From Caballeronia megalochromosomata (GTDB lineage: Bacteria > Pseudomonadota > Gammaproteobacteria > Burkholderiales > Burkholderiaceae), in NCBI GenBank assembly GCA_001580565.1, contig LRBF01000239.1, forward strand, positions 62,001-126,000: 64,000 bases of DNA. Reading direction: 5' to 3'. This document shows positions 45,299-57,171 of the stretch, one piece after another. The position numbers were made by a program, and so were the translations under genes. Below the pieces are notes generated by a model. That model saw nothing but the letters and a program-made list of their open reading frames with translations. It did not search any database and was not told the DNA's origin. Position 1 is the first letter of the stretch. Every line of letters begins with the position of its first letter.

Positions 45299-46933
45299 TC
45301 AGAGAATGACGCGACGGAAATCGCCCAGAATCGCCGACAGATAAGCGTTGAAGCGCGCAGCGGCCGCACCGTCGATGACGCGATGGTCGTACGACAGCGA
45401 CATCGGCAGCGTGAGGCGCGGCACGAACTGCTTGCCGTCCCACACCGGCTTCATCTGACCGCGCGAGAGGCCGAGAATCGCGACTTCGGGCGCGTTGATG
45501 ATCGGCGTGAAGTTCGTTCCGCCGATGCCGCCCAGCGACGAGATCGAGAAGCAGCCGCCCTGCATCTGATCGGGCTTGAGCTTGCCGTCGCGCGCGAGCT
45601 TCGACAACTCCGCCATTTCCTTGGCGATATCGACGAGGCCCTTCTTGTCCGCGTCGCGGATCACCGGAACGACGAGGCCGTTCGGCGTATCGGCCGCGAA
45701 ACCGATGTGGTAATACTTCTTGAACACGAGGTTGTCGCCGTCGAGGCTCGCGTTGAAGTCCGGGAACTTCTTGAGCGCCGAGACCACGGCCTTGATGACG
45801 AACGCGAGCATCGTGAACTTCACGCCGGCCTTTTCGTGTTCCTTGTTCAGCTTCACGCGCAGTTCTTCGAGCTCGGTGATGTCCGCTTCGTCGTTGTTCG
45901 TGACGTGCGGGATCATTACCCAGTTGCGATGCAGGTTCGCGCCCGAGATCTTCTTGATGCGCGACAGCGGCTTCGGATCGACCGGGCCGAACTTCGTGAA
46001 GTCGATCTTCGGCCACGGCAGAAGACCCAGCTCGCCGCCGCCACCACCGGCCGGAGCGGCCGCTGCGGGCGCCGCGCCCTGACCCGACATCACGCCCTTG
46101 ACGAAGGCGGTGATGTCGCCCTGCGTGATGCGGCCTTTCGGACCGCTGCCGCGCACGCGCGACACGTCGACGCCCAGTTCACGCGCGAACTTGCGCACCG
46201 ATGGCGACGCGTGGCTCGACGTGCGCGTGCCGTCGCCGGCGGGCATCACGGGCGCCTGCGCGAGCGCGGACGGCGGCTCTTTCGCCGGCGCGGGTTTCGC
46301 GGGCGCATCGGACGGCACTTCGACCGGCTTCGCGGGCGCGGGCGCCGCAGCGGGTGCTGCCGCGCCGCCGCTGCTTTCCAGCACGAGGATCAGCGAGCCT
46401 TCGGAAACCGTGTCGCCGATCTTGACCTTCAGTTCCTTCACCGTGCCCGCCTCGGGGCTCGGCACGTCCATCGTCGCCTTGTCGGATTCGAGCGTGACGA
46501 GCGACTGCTCCTTCTCGACCTTGTCGCCGACCTTCACGCCGATCTCGATGACCGGAATGTCCTTGAAGTCGCCGATGTCCGGCACCTTCACTTCGATGGA
46601 ACCGCCGCCGCCCGCCGCGGGCGCCGCAGCGGGAGCCGCCGCCGGAGCGGGTGCAGCCGCTTCCTGCTTGGCGGCGGGCGCGGACGCGGATGCGCCGCCT
46701 TCCAGCACGACGATGAGCGTGCCTTCCGACACGTTGTCGCCGACCTTGACCTTGACCTCCTTCACGGTGCCCGCTGCCGAGCTCGGCACGTCCATCGTCG
46801 CCTTGTCGGATTCCAGCGTGACGAGCGACTGCTCCGGTTCGACCGTATCACCCACCTTGACCAGCACTTCGATCACGGGGATGTCCTTGAAATCGCCGAT
46901 GTCCGGCACTTTGACTTCGATCGCTTGACTCAT
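45299..46933 (-). CDS. aceF: Dihydrolipoamide acetyltransferase (PDH E2)
   Basis: 544 residues from ATG 46933, preceded by AGGAGA. Two lipoyl domains (K44 and K152, each in ESDKATMDV), an E1/E3-binding domain (SVRKFARELGVDVSRVRGSG), and the catalytic core with HRVIDGAAAARF containing the HxxxDG motif. Ala/Pro linkers join them. It forms the core of the pyruvate dehydrogenase complex and moves acetyl groups to CoA. Confidence 0.97.
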   Translation of the reverse strand: MSQAIEVKVPDIGDFKDIPVIEVLVKVGDTVEPEQSLVTLESDKATMDVPSSAAGTVKEVKVKVGDNVSEGTLIVVLEGGASASAPAAKQEAAAPAPAAAPAAAPAAGGGGSIEVKVPDIGDFKDIPVIEIGVKVGDKVEKEQSLVTLESDKATMDVPSPEAGTVKELKVKIGDTVSEGSLILVLESSGGAAAPAAAPAPAKPVEVPSDAPAKPAPAKEPPSALAQAPVMPAGDGTRTSSHASPSVRKFARELGVDVSRVRGSGPKGRITQGDITAFVKGVMSGQGAAPAAAAPAGGGGGELGLLPWPKIDFTKFGPVDPKPLSRIKKISGANLHRNWVMIPHVTNNDEADITELEELRVKLNKEHEKAGVKFTMLAFVIKAVVSALKKFPDFNASLDGDNLVFKKYYHIGFAADTPNGLVVPVIRDADKKGLVDIAKEMAELSKLARDGKLKPDQMQGGCFSISSLGGIGGTNFTPIINAPEVAILGLSRGQMKPVWDGKQFVPRLTLPMSLSYDHRVIDGAAAARFNAYLSAILGDFRRVIL

Positions 46934-46956
46934 TATTAGTGTCTCCTGGGTTGCAC

Positions 46957-46988
46957 GCGGGCCTCCTTCCGCTTCGGAAAGAGGCCGC
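46957..46988. repeat. Intercistronic hairpin between aceE and aceF
   Basis: GCGGGCCTCCTTCC (46957-46970) pairs with GGAAAGAGGCCGC (46976-46988) with a small bulge and a 5-base loop. A strong hairpin in the 81-base gap, without a T run. Confidence 0.5.
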
Positions 46989-47014
46989 GTCACAACCGCT
47001 CGGGGGCGATGCCT

Positions 47015-49708
<2,694 letters not shown>

Positions 49709-49834
49709 GCTCGTCTCCTGATGTGAGGAACACTCTGAGAACCGCCGGCGCACGCCCGATCGAAGGCGGGCACTGGCCGCGTGCCGGCAATTCTAAAGAG
49801 GGTCCAGACCATGACGCAAGGAATTTTTCAAATC

Positions 49835-49851
49835 ATGAGAGTTAATCTCAT
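49835..49851. promoter_or_regulatory. Palindrome upstream of aceE
   Basis: ATGAGA-GTTAA-TCTCAT, 6-base perfect arms. It lies about 130 bases before aceE and about 140 before the sensor kinase gene, in the divergent promoter region, and does not match the PdhR consensus of E. coli. Confidence 0.5.
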
Positions 49852-49989
49852 AATGCGAAAAATTGCTGCAACGCACCGTCCGGCAAGACTTTTTTGTTCA
49901 GATGTTTCTCCTCCTTTTCCCGCAATCGAACCTTCTTTACCGTCTTTTTACGCCAATTAACAATCAGGTGCTGCGTTACAATCGCTTCC

Positions 49990-52524
49990 ATGTTGACCGA
50001 ACGGCTGATCAAACGCTCGGCGAGGAACGCGCGCAAGCCGACCGACGCCTCGCCCTCCCGCTGGCACCACGGCCCGTGGTGGTCGAACTCCTATTTACTC
50101 ACGCCGCTCATTTCGATTCTGGTATTTCTGGTCGTGATGAGTCTGATTCTCTGGAGTCTGAACCGGCGCGAGCAACAGCAGCAGGAAGACACGCTCTACC
50201 GCAATGTCGCGTGGGCGCAGCAGCAAATCCGTCTCTCCATGACGGGCGCGCAGGAGCAGATCCAGGCGCTCGCGCGCGACATCGCGAGCGGCCACGGCGA
50301 CCCGCAAACCTTCCAGACCTCGTCCACGGACATCATGCAGGGGCATCCCGAGATCCTCTACATGAACTGGTACACGAGCGAGCATAAGCCGCGCTGGCCG
50401 AATACGCCGCTGCCCGTGCTCGGATCGCGGCTCGCCAAGCCGAACGAAACGCAGATGGACGAGGCCGTGCAGGCCGCGTTCGACGAGGCGCGCACCACCC
50501 GCCGCCAAGTCTACTCGCCGTTGCTCTACGACGACCTCGGCAACGGCTATATCACGCTGCAGACGCCGGTTTTCCGCGACCGCGAGTTCCTCGGCTCGAT
50601 AGCGGCGGTGTTCTCGATCGAAGGCATTCTGAAGCACGACATTCCCAGCGAACTGTCGGCGAAATACAAGATTTCCATCACGGATCTGAACAACCGCGAA
50701 CTCGCGACCACGTCGAGCCGTCCGCGCTTGCCGCGCGACATGTTCTACGACCTGCCGCTCGATCCGCCGGGACAAGGCCTGTCGGTGCGCGTGTACTCGT
50801 ATCCGCAGCTCACGAACTTCACCAACAACACGCTCGTGTGGCTCGTCGCCGGTCTGTCCTGCTTCGTACTGTGGAGTCTCTGGAGCCTGTGGAAACACAC
50901 GCGCCAGCGCTTCGAGGCGCAACAGGCGCTCTACGCCGAAGCGTTCTTCCGCCGCGCGATGGAAAACTCGGTGCTGATCGGCATGCGCGTGCTCGACATG
51001 CACGGCCGCATCACGCACGTGAACCCGGCGTTCTGCCGCATGACGGGCTGGGACGAGAGCGATCTCGTCGGCAAGAACGCGCCGTTTCCGTACTGGCCGC
51101 GCGACGCGTATCCGGAAATGCAGCGCCAGCTCGACATGACCCTGCGCGGCAAGGCGCCCTCGTCCGGTTTCGAATTGCGCGTGCGCCGCAAGGACGGTTC
51201 GTTCTTCCACGCGCGGCTGTACGTCTCGCCGCTCATCGACAGTTCGGGCCGTCAGACCGGCTGGATGTCGTCGATGACGGACATCACGGAGCCCAAGCGC
51301 GCGCGCGAAGAACTCGCCGCCGCGCACGAGCGCTTCACCACCGTGCTCGAAAGCCTCGACGCGGCCGTCTCCGTGCTCGCCGCCGACGAAGCCGAACTGC
51401 TCTTCGCGAACCGCTATTACCGGCACCTGTTCGGCATCCGTCCGGACGGGCATCTGGAGCTCGCGGGCGCCGCGTTCGACGGCGGCTCGCAAAGCTCGTC
51501 GGACACCATCGACATGGTGGATACCTACGCGGGCCTGCCCGCCACCGCGCTCACCGAAAGCTCGGCGGACGCGCAGGAAGTCTATGTCGACGGCATCCAG
51601 AAGTGGTTCGAAGTGCGCCGCCAGTACATCCAGTGGGTCGACGGCCATCTCGCGCAGATGCAGATCGCAACCGACATCACGCAGCGCAAGCAGGCGCAGG
51701 AACTCGCGCATCAGCAGGAAGAAAAGCTGCAGTTCACGAGCCGCCTGATGACGATGGGCGAAATGGCGTCGTCGCTCGCGCACGAACTGAATCAGCCGCT
51801 CGCCGCGATCAACAACTATTGCTCGGGCTGCGTCGCGCTGGTGAAGTCCGGCCGCATGACGCAGGAAACGCTGCTGCCCGTGCTGGAGAAGACCGCGCAG
51901 CAGGCCGTGCGCGCGGGCATGATCATCAAGCGCATCCGCGAGTTCGTGAAGCGCAGCGAGCCCAAGCGCCAGGCCGCGCGCGTCGCCGATATCGTCGCGG
52001 ACGCGGTCGGTCTCGCCGAGATCGAAGCGCGCAAACGCAAGATTCGCATCGTCACCGAAATCCGTTCGCGGATGCCGGTGATCTACGTCGACCCGGTTTT
52101 GATCGAACAAGTGTTGGTCAACCTGTTGAAAAACGCGGCCGAGGCGATGCATGATGCGAAACCAAACGCCATCGATCCGGTGATACGTGTCGTCGTCCAG
52201 CGCATGGACGGCGGCGTCGTGTGCATCAGCGTGGTCGATCAGGGTCCGGGCGTGGACGAAGCGACCGCCGAGCGCCTCTTCGAACCGTTCTACAGCACCA
52301 AGTCCGACGGCATGGGCATGGGGCTGAACATCTGCCGCTCGATCATCGAGTCGCATCGAGGACGCCTTTGGGTGGTCAACAACGTCGAAGCGGACGGCCA
52401 TGTGACCGGCGCGACCTTCCACTGCAGCCTGCCGATCGGCGCTGTGGACGGCAGCTCGGGCACGAACGGCACGGATGCGCAGGACGAACATACGAGACAA
52501 CAAACAGTTACGGGAGAACTATGA
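49990..52524 (+). CDS. Membrane PAS sensor histidine kinase (FixL-like)
   Basis: 844 residues from ATG 49990. Two membrane segments (about 40-60 and 281-300) enclose a periplasmic sensor of about 220 residues. Two PAS domains follow (about 317-435 and 446-560), then HisKA with H598 in SSLAHELNQPLAAINNY and an HATPase with LLKNAAEAM, DQGPGVDE and GMGMGLNICRSI. It overlaps the response regulator gene by 4 bases. I recall FixL/FixJ-like pairs being described as oxygen-linked regulators in Burkholderia; a haem-binding histidine in the PAS domains cannot be assigned by eye. Confidence 0.9.
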   Translation: MLTERLIKRSARNARKPTDASPSRWHHGPWWSNSYLLTPLISILVFLVVMSLILWSLNRREQQQQEDTLYRNVAWAQQQIRLSMTGAQEQIQALARDIASGHGDPQTFQTSSTDIMQGHPEILYMNWYTSEHKPRWPNTPLPVLGSRLAKPNETQMDEAVQAAFDEARTTRRQVYSPLLYDDLGNGYITLQTPVFRDREFLGSIAAVFSIEGILKHDIPSELSAKYKISITDLNNRELATTSSRPRLPRDMFYDLPLDPPGQGLSVRVYSYPQLTNFTNNTLVWLVAGLSCFVLWSLWSLWKHTRQRFEAQQALYAEAFFRRAMENSVLIGMRVLDMHGRITHVNPAFCRMTGWDESDLVGKNAPFPYWPRDAYPEMQRQLDMTLRGKAPSSGFELRVRRKDGSFFHARLYVSPLIDSSGRQTGWMSSMTDITEPKRAREELAAAHERFTTVLESLDAAVSVLAADEAELLFANRYYRHLFGIRPDGHLELAGAAFDGGSQSSSDTIDMVDTYAGLPATALTESSADAQEVYVDGIQKWFEVRRQYIQWVDGHLAQMQIATDITQRKQAQELAHQQEEKLQFTSRLMTMGEMASSLAHELNQPLAAINNYCSGCVALVKSGRMTQETLLPVLEKTAQQAVRAGMIIKRIREFVKRSEPKRQAARVADIVADAVGLAEIEARKRKIRIVTEIRSRMPVIYVDPVLIEQVLVNLLKNAAEAMHDAKPNAIDPVIRVVVQRMDGGVVCISVVDQGPGVDEATAERLFEPFYSTKSDGMGMGLNICRSIIESHRGRLWVVNNVEADGHVTGATFHCSLPIGAVDGSSGTNGTDAQDEHTRQQTVTGEL

Positions 52525-53156
52525 GCACAGTCACCACTCAGGAAACCGTCTTCGTCGTCGACGATGACGAAGCCGTGCGTGATTCCTTGCGCTGGCTGCT
52601 CGAAGCAAACGGCTATCGCGTTCAGTGTTTCTCCAGCGCGGAATCGTTCCTCGACGTCTATCTGCCGATCTCGCATTCCGGCGCGATCTCCTGCCTGATT
52701 CTCGACGTGCGCATGGCCGGCATGACGGGGCTCGAGTTGCAGGAGAAACTCATCGCCGAGAACTCGCTCTTGCCGATCATCTTCGTGACGGGTCACGGCG
52801 ACGTGCCGATGGCCGTCTCGACGATGAAAAAAGGCGCAATGGACTTCATCGAAAAGCCCTTCGACGAAGCCGAGCTGCGCAAGCTCGTGGAGCGCATGCT
52901 GGAGAAGGCGCGCAGCGAAAGCACCAGCGTGCAGCAGCAGCGCGCCGCCGCCGAGCGTCTCGGCAAGCTGACCGCGCGCGAGCATCAGGTGCTCGAGCGC
53001 ATCATCGCGGGCCGCCTGAACAAGCAGATCGCCGACGATCTCGGCATCAGCATCAAGACGGTGGAAGCGCATCGCGCGAACATCATGGAGAAGCTCTCCG
53101 TGAACACCGTCGCCGATCTGCTGCGCCTCGCGCTGTCGAACAAGCCTCAGCAGTAA
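52521..53156 (+). CDS. FixJ-family response regulator
   Basis: 211 residues. A receiver domain has the phospho-acceptor D62 in LILDVRMAG, and acidic DDD near residue 13; a LuxR-type helix-turn-helix begins at about 150 (LTAREHQVLERIIAGRLNKQ, then SIKTVEAHRANIMEKL). It is translated with the kinase (ATGA overlap). Its targets are unknown; position beside PDH suggests but does not prove control of aerobic metabolism. Confidence 0.93.
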   Translation: MSTVTTQETVFVVDDDEAVRDSLRWLLEANGYRVQCFSSAESFLDVYLPISHSGAISCLILDVRMAGMTGLELQEKLIAENSLLPIIFVTGHGDVPMAVSTMKKGAMDFIEKPFDEAELRKLVERMLEKARSESTSVQQQRAAAERLGKLTAREHQVLERIIAGRLNKQIADDLGISIKTVEAHRANIMEKLSVNTVADLLRLALSNKPQQ

Positions 53157-53176
53157 CGGCTCCGCCTCTCCCCTTC

Positions 53177-53207
53177 GCGGCCGGCATCGTCATGCCGGCC
53201 GCGCTTT
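53177..53207 (+). terminator. Hairpin terminator after the response regulator gene
   Basis: GCGGCCGGCAT (53177-53187) / ATGCCGGCCGC (53192-53202) with a 4-base loop; the following T's are few (GCTTTC). Confidence 0.7.
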
Positions 53208-53272
53208 CATGGCGCGCGGCAAACTCGCGCTTGCTCTTCCCCTTCCGAAACCCCCGTTGTCGGCAAGCGTGA

Positions 53273-53297
53273 AACGTGATATTTCCTCAATCACGTT
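53273..53297. promoter_or_regulatory. Perfect 8-bp palindrome overlapping a -35 hexamer
   Basis: AACGTGAT (53273-53280) and ATCACGTT (53290-53297) with a 9-base spacer. The final TT belongs to TTGACA (53296-53301). The arrangement suits a repressor or activator operator for the DUF3300-DUF2950 genes; the matching -10 is poor. Confidence 0.55.
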
Positions 53298-53560
53298 GAC
53301 ACACCCTGAGGCTCGCCCGTAAGTTGGCGTGACCTTCACTACCGGACAACGGTCATGCGCAACAAGACGGCTCCTGCGTCCTTGCTCGACTGTCAAACGT
53401 TTGGCGTCCCGGCTTTCCGCCCCGAAGACGCCGGCTCATCGACCCTCTCGCTTTCATCAAGCACTGCGCATCAGTTCGCTGCCTATCGGCAAACAACGGG
53501 CGCATCCCGCCGCATCGGCAGTTCACGCGCATCGAGCGTCGTGCACCGGAGGACTTGATC

Positions 53561-54985
53561 TTGAAACGAAACCCTTACATCGTCATCGGGCATCGCGCGC
53601 GCACATTGCGCATCATCGCGATGAGCGTAGCGCTCGCGTTGCCGCTCGCGGCGCTGCATCCCGTCCCCGTTCACGCACAGACGCAGGACGCCGCGAGCAC
53701 CGCGCCGAAGCTCACGAACCAGCAGCTCGACGCGCTCACCGCGCCGGTCGCGCTCTATCCCGACGCGCTGCTCGCGCAGGTGCTGATGGCGTCGACGTAT
53801 CCGTCGCAAATCACCGAAGCGGCCGCCTGGTCGAAGGCGAATCCCAACGTCAAGGGTGACGACGCGGTCAAGGCCGTGCAGCCCGAGCCGTGGGACCCGA
53901 GCGTGCAATCGCTCGTCGCGTTCCCGCAGGCGCTCGCGACCATGGCCTCCAAGATCGACTGGGTGACGCAGCTCGGCAACGCCTTCATCGCGCAACCGAG
54001 CGACGTGATGGACTCGGTTCAGCGTCTGCGGCGCGCGGCGCAAACCGCGGGCAATCTCAAGACGAACGAGCAGCAAAAAGTCACGAGCGCGCCGCCGCCA
54101 CCGGGCAGCACGACCACGAGCACCACGGTGATTCAGATCGAGCCGGCGAATCCGCAAGTGGTCTATGTGCCGACGTATAACCCGACGGTCGTGTACGGCA
54201 CGTGGCCGTATCCGGCCTATCCGCCGGTCTACGTGCCGCCGCCTCCGGGCTATGCGATGGCGTCGGCGTTCGTCGGCGGTCTGGCGTTCGGCGCGGGCGT
54301 CGCGGTCGCGAATTCGCTGTGGGGCAATTGCAACTGGGGGCACGGCGATGTCAACGTCAACGTCAACCGGTACAACAACATCAACACGAGCAACCGCATC
54401 AATGCGAACAGCAACAACGTGAGCTGGAACCGCAACGATCCGCAGTTCAACCGGAACAACGTCGCGAACCGGCAGAACACGTTGAACAACGCGAATCGCG
54501 GCGCGAACGCCAACCAGTTTCGCGGCCGCGAAGATGCGCGCGCGCAGGCGGCGCAGACGCTGCAGCAGCGCACCGGCCAGAACCTCAACCAGTCGGCGAC
54601 TCAGCGTGCGCAGAGCATCCGCCAGGGCGGTGGCGAGAACGCGCGCAACACCAACGATCTGCGTCAGCGCTCACAGAACGTGAATCGCGATAACGCGCTG
54701 CGCGGCGCGGGCGACGGCAACGGCGCGCGTCAGGACGCCCAGCGCGGACAGGCGAGCCGGCAGTCGTTCGCCAATCAGTCGCAGAATCGCGTCGGCGAGG
54801 GCGGCGGCGGTGTGCAGCGTCAGGCCGGCGGCGGCGCGGGCGGTGGCTTCAATGGAGGCGGAGGTGGAGGCGGCGCCCATCGTCAGGGCGGCGGCTTCGG
54901 TGCGGGCGGCGGCGGCGTGCAGCGTGGCGGTGGCGGCGGTGGATTTCACGGCGGCGGCGGAGGCGGAGGTTTCCATCGCCGTTGA
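53561..54985 (+). CDS. DUF3300 secreted protein, asparagine/glycine rich
   Basis: 474 residues. The start is TTG 53561: GGAGG (53548-53552) is 8 bases upstream, while the in-frame TTG at 53555 is only 2 bases away. A signal peptide (about 1-40, LRIIAMSVALALPLAALHPVPVHA) precedes a DUF3300 domain (ALYPDALLAQVLMASTYPSQ) of about 200 residues. The C-terminal half is Asn/Arg/Gln-rich (NRNNVANRQNTLNNANRG) and ends in Gly/His-rich repeats. Probably periplasmic or cell-surface; function unknown. The DUF2950 gene follows. Confidence 0.88.
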   Translation: MKRNPYIVIGHRARTLRIIAMSVALALPLAALHPVPVHAQTQDAASTAPKLTNQQLDALTAPVALYPDALLAQVLMASTYPSQITEAAAWSKANPNVKGDDAVKAVQPEPWDPSVQSLVAFPQALATMASKIDWVTQLGNAFIAQPSDVMDSVQRLRRAAQTAGNLKTNEQQKVTSAPPPPGSTTTSTTVIQIEPANPQVVYVPTYNPTVVYGTWPYPAYPPVYVPPPPGYAMASAFVGGLAFGAGVAVANSLWGNCNWGHGDVNVNVNRYNNINTSNRINANSNNVSWNRNDPQFNRNNVANRQNTLNNANRGANANQFRGREDARAQAAQTLQQRTGQNLNQSATQRAQSIRQGGGENARNTNDLRQRSQNVNRDNALRGAGDGNGARQDAQRGQASRQSFANQSQNRVGEGGGGVQRQAGGGAGGGFNGGGGGGGAHRQGGGFGAGGGGVQRGGGGGGFHGGGGGGGFHRR

Positions 54986-55049
54986 TGATCGATTCGATTC
55001 ATCGCCCAGGCGCCGTGCACGCGTCGAACGCCAGATTCAGGAGCCCGAG

Positions 55050-55961
55050 ATGACCCCTACCCAAGCATTTGCCTCATCGAAAAAGCCATTCCTTCGCGCA
55101 CTCGTTGCCGCGTCGCTCGCGCTCGGCGCATCGTTGGCGTACGCGCAGGCCGTGTATCCCACCGCGGAAGCCGCCGCGCAGGCGTTCACCGACGCCATCG
55201 CGACCAATGACGAAACCGCGCTCGCCAAGGTCCTCGGCAAGGACCACGGCCGTTATGTGCCCGAGGGCAGCATCGGCGAAGAGGACATCTATGCGTACCT
55301 CGCCGCGTGGGCGCAACAGCATCGCATCGTCGAGGATGCACAACCGCTCGATGGCCGCCCGGCCGCCCATATCGAAGCGGGCACGAGCGGCTGGACGCTG
55401 CCGATTCCGCTCGTAAAAGTAGCGAAAGGCTGGCGCTTCGACATGCCCGCCGCGCGCGACGAAGTGCTGACGCGGCGTATCGGGCGCAACGAGCGTTCGG
55501 CGATGCAGGTCGCGCTCGCGGTGGTCTCCGCGCAAAGCGACTATCACCAGACGGCCGGCCGCTACGCCGACCGCTTCATGAGCACGGCCGGCAAGCACGA
55601 CGGCCTCTACTGGGATACCGCACCGGGCGAGCCGGACAGCCCGCTCGGCCCGCTCGCCGCGACCATGCCCAACAGGCCGACCGACAAGGACGGCTACTAC
55701 GGCTACCACTACCGCATCCTGACGTCGCAGGGCCCGAACGCACAGGGCGGCGCGAAGAGTTATCTGCAGGGCGGCAAGCTGACGCAGGGCTTCGGCGTGA
55801 TTGCGACGCCCGCGCGCTACGGCGAGACCGGCGTAATGACCTTCATCGTCAATCAGGACGGGCAGATCTACGAAAAGGATCTCGGCCCGGCGTCCACGCG
55901 CGCGGCCGCGGCGATCAAGTCGTTCGATCCGAATTCGACGTGGCAGGTAGTGACCCCGTGA
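55050..55961 (+). CDS. DUF2950 secreted protein
   Basis: 303 residues from ATG 55050. A signal peptide (about 1-33) is followed by a DUF2950 domain with AQAFTDAIATNDETALAKVLG, YHYRILTSQGPNAQGGAKSY and TFIVNQDGQIYEKDLG. DUF2950 genes are regularly found next to DUF3300 genes; function unknown. It starts 64 bases after the DUF3300 stop with a CAGGAG site. Confidence 0.9.
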   Translation: MTPTQAFASSKKPFLRALVAASLALGASLAYAQAVYPTAEAAAQAFTDAIATNDETALAKVLGKDHGRYVPEGSIGEEDIYAYLAAWAQQHRIVEDAQPLDGRPAAHIEAGTSGWTLPIPLVKVAKGWRFDMPAARDEVLTRRIGRNERSAMQVALAVVSAQSDYHQTAGRYADRFMSTAGKHDGLYWDTAPGEPDSPLGPLAATMPNRPTDKDGYYGYHYRILTSQGPNAQGGAKSYLQGGKLTQGFGVIATPARYGETGVMTFIVNQDGQIYEKDLGPASTRAAAAIKSFDPNSTWQVVTP

Positions 55962-56014
55962 GTCCTAGCAACGTGGCGGTGATGGCGAGCCGGAACGTGG
56001 GATAGCGCCCGGCG

Positions 56015-56020
56015 GTATAA
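56015..56020 (+). promoter_or_regulatory. -10 element of folD
   Basis: A perfect TATAAT (56015-56020), 156 bases before the folD start. The -35 is not clear. Confidence 0.4.
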
Positions 56021-56175
56021 TTTCGCCCTTCCCAGGGGCGCATTTGCCGCGCATTTGCCGAGCAGGCGCCCAGCACCATGCGCGAGCGCCGCGCACCGCT
56101 GCCGCACGAAAGCGGCGGGCACGGCGTCGGCTTCACGCCCTCGCGCGCCCTCGCCCATCCTCGATCCGATTCGCC

Positions 56176-57030
56176 ATGACTGCCCAACTCATCGACGGCA
56201 ACGCCCTTTCCAAGACCCTTCGCGCCGATGTCGCCCAGCGCGCCGCCGCCCTCACCGCCCGTGGACACAAGCCGGGCCTGGCCGTCGTGCTCGTCGGCGA
56301 CAATCCCGCGAGCGAGGTCTACGTGCGCAACAAGGTGAAGGCGTGCCAGGACAACGGCCTGCACTCGGTCATGGACCGCTTCCCCGCGACGCTCGCCGAA
56401 AACGAACTGCTCGCGCACATTGCAAAGCTCAACGCCGATCCTTCGATCCACGGCATTCTCGTGCAATTGCCGCTGCCCGCGCACATCGACAGCCACAAGG
56501 TGATCGAGGCGATTGCGCCCGAGAAGGACGTCGACGGCTTTCACGTCGCCAATGCGGGCGCGCTCATGACCGGCAAGCCGCTCTTTCGCCCGTGCACGCC
56601 CTACGGCGTGATGAAGATGTTCGCGGCGCACGACATCGACCTGAAAGGCGCGAACGCGGTGGTGATCGGGCGTTCGAATATCGTCGGCAAGCCGATGGCG
56701 CTTCTCTTGCTCGAAGCGGGCGCGACCGTCACGATCTGCCACAGCAAGACGCGCGATCTCGCGAAGCACACGCGCGACGCCGATGTGATCGTCGCCGCGG
56801 TCGGCCGCCGCAACATCCTGACCGCCGACATGGTGAAGCCGGGCGCGACCGTGATCGACGTCGGCATGAACCGCAACGACGAAGGCAAGCTGTGCGGCGA
56901 CGTCGATTTCGCGGGCGTCCGGGAAGTGGCCGGCTACATCACGCCGGTGCCGGGCGGCGTCGGCCCGATGACCATCACGATGCTGCTCGTCAACACGATC
57001 GAGGCGGCCGAGCGCGCGGCGCAGGCGTGA
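56176..57030 (+). CDS. folD: Methylenetetrahydrofolate dehydrogenase/cyclohydrolase
   Basis: 284 residues from ATG 56176. The catalytic lysine is in [25 protein letters not shown] and [19 protein letters not shown] follow, and the NADP site is [20 protein letters not shown]. The enzyme carries out two reactions of the folate one-carbon cycle in the cytoplasm. The prlC gene is 141 bases downstream. Confidence 0.97.
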   Translation: MTAQLIDGNALSKTLRADVAQRAAALTARGHKPGLAVVLVGDNPASEVYVRNKVKACQDNGLHSVMDRFPATLAENELLAHIAKLNADPSIHGILVQLPLPAHIDSHKVIEAIAPEKDVDGFHVANAGALMTGKPLFRPCTPYGVMKMFAAHDIDLKGANAVVIGRSNIVGKPMALLLLEAGATVTICHSKTRDLAKHTRDADVIVAAVGRRNILTADMVKPGATVIDVGMNRNDEGKLCGDVDFAGVREVAGYITPVPGGVGPMTITMLLVNTIEAAERAAQA

Positions 57031-57171
57031 ACATCGGCGCGGGGCCGCGGTAATCGGCCCCTTAAAAACAATCGATTGGAATTTGCCCCGGCCGCCCCAA
57101 TAATCTCGGAGAGAGCCGGCGCGGGGTACGACACCCGCCCGCGCGTTACCCAACACCAGCACGGGAGAATC

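Larger units (their letters stand above)
53157..53560. other. Intergenic region before the DUF3300 gene
   Basis: 404 bases holding the fixJ-side terminator, a perfect 8-bp palindrome joined to a TTGACA hexamer (53273-53302), and the DUF3300 ribosome site. A short open frame from 53355 overlaps the ribosome site and has no family match; I do not call it. Confidence 0.6.

Noticed and set aside
50095-52503. Long open frame antisense to the sensor kinase
   Set aside because: Composition artefact; the kinase motifs are on the plus strand and the antisense product is Arg/His-rich filler.
53355-53558. 67-codon frame before DUF3300
   Set aside because: No ribosome site of its own, and it overlaps the GGAGG that belongs to DUF3300.
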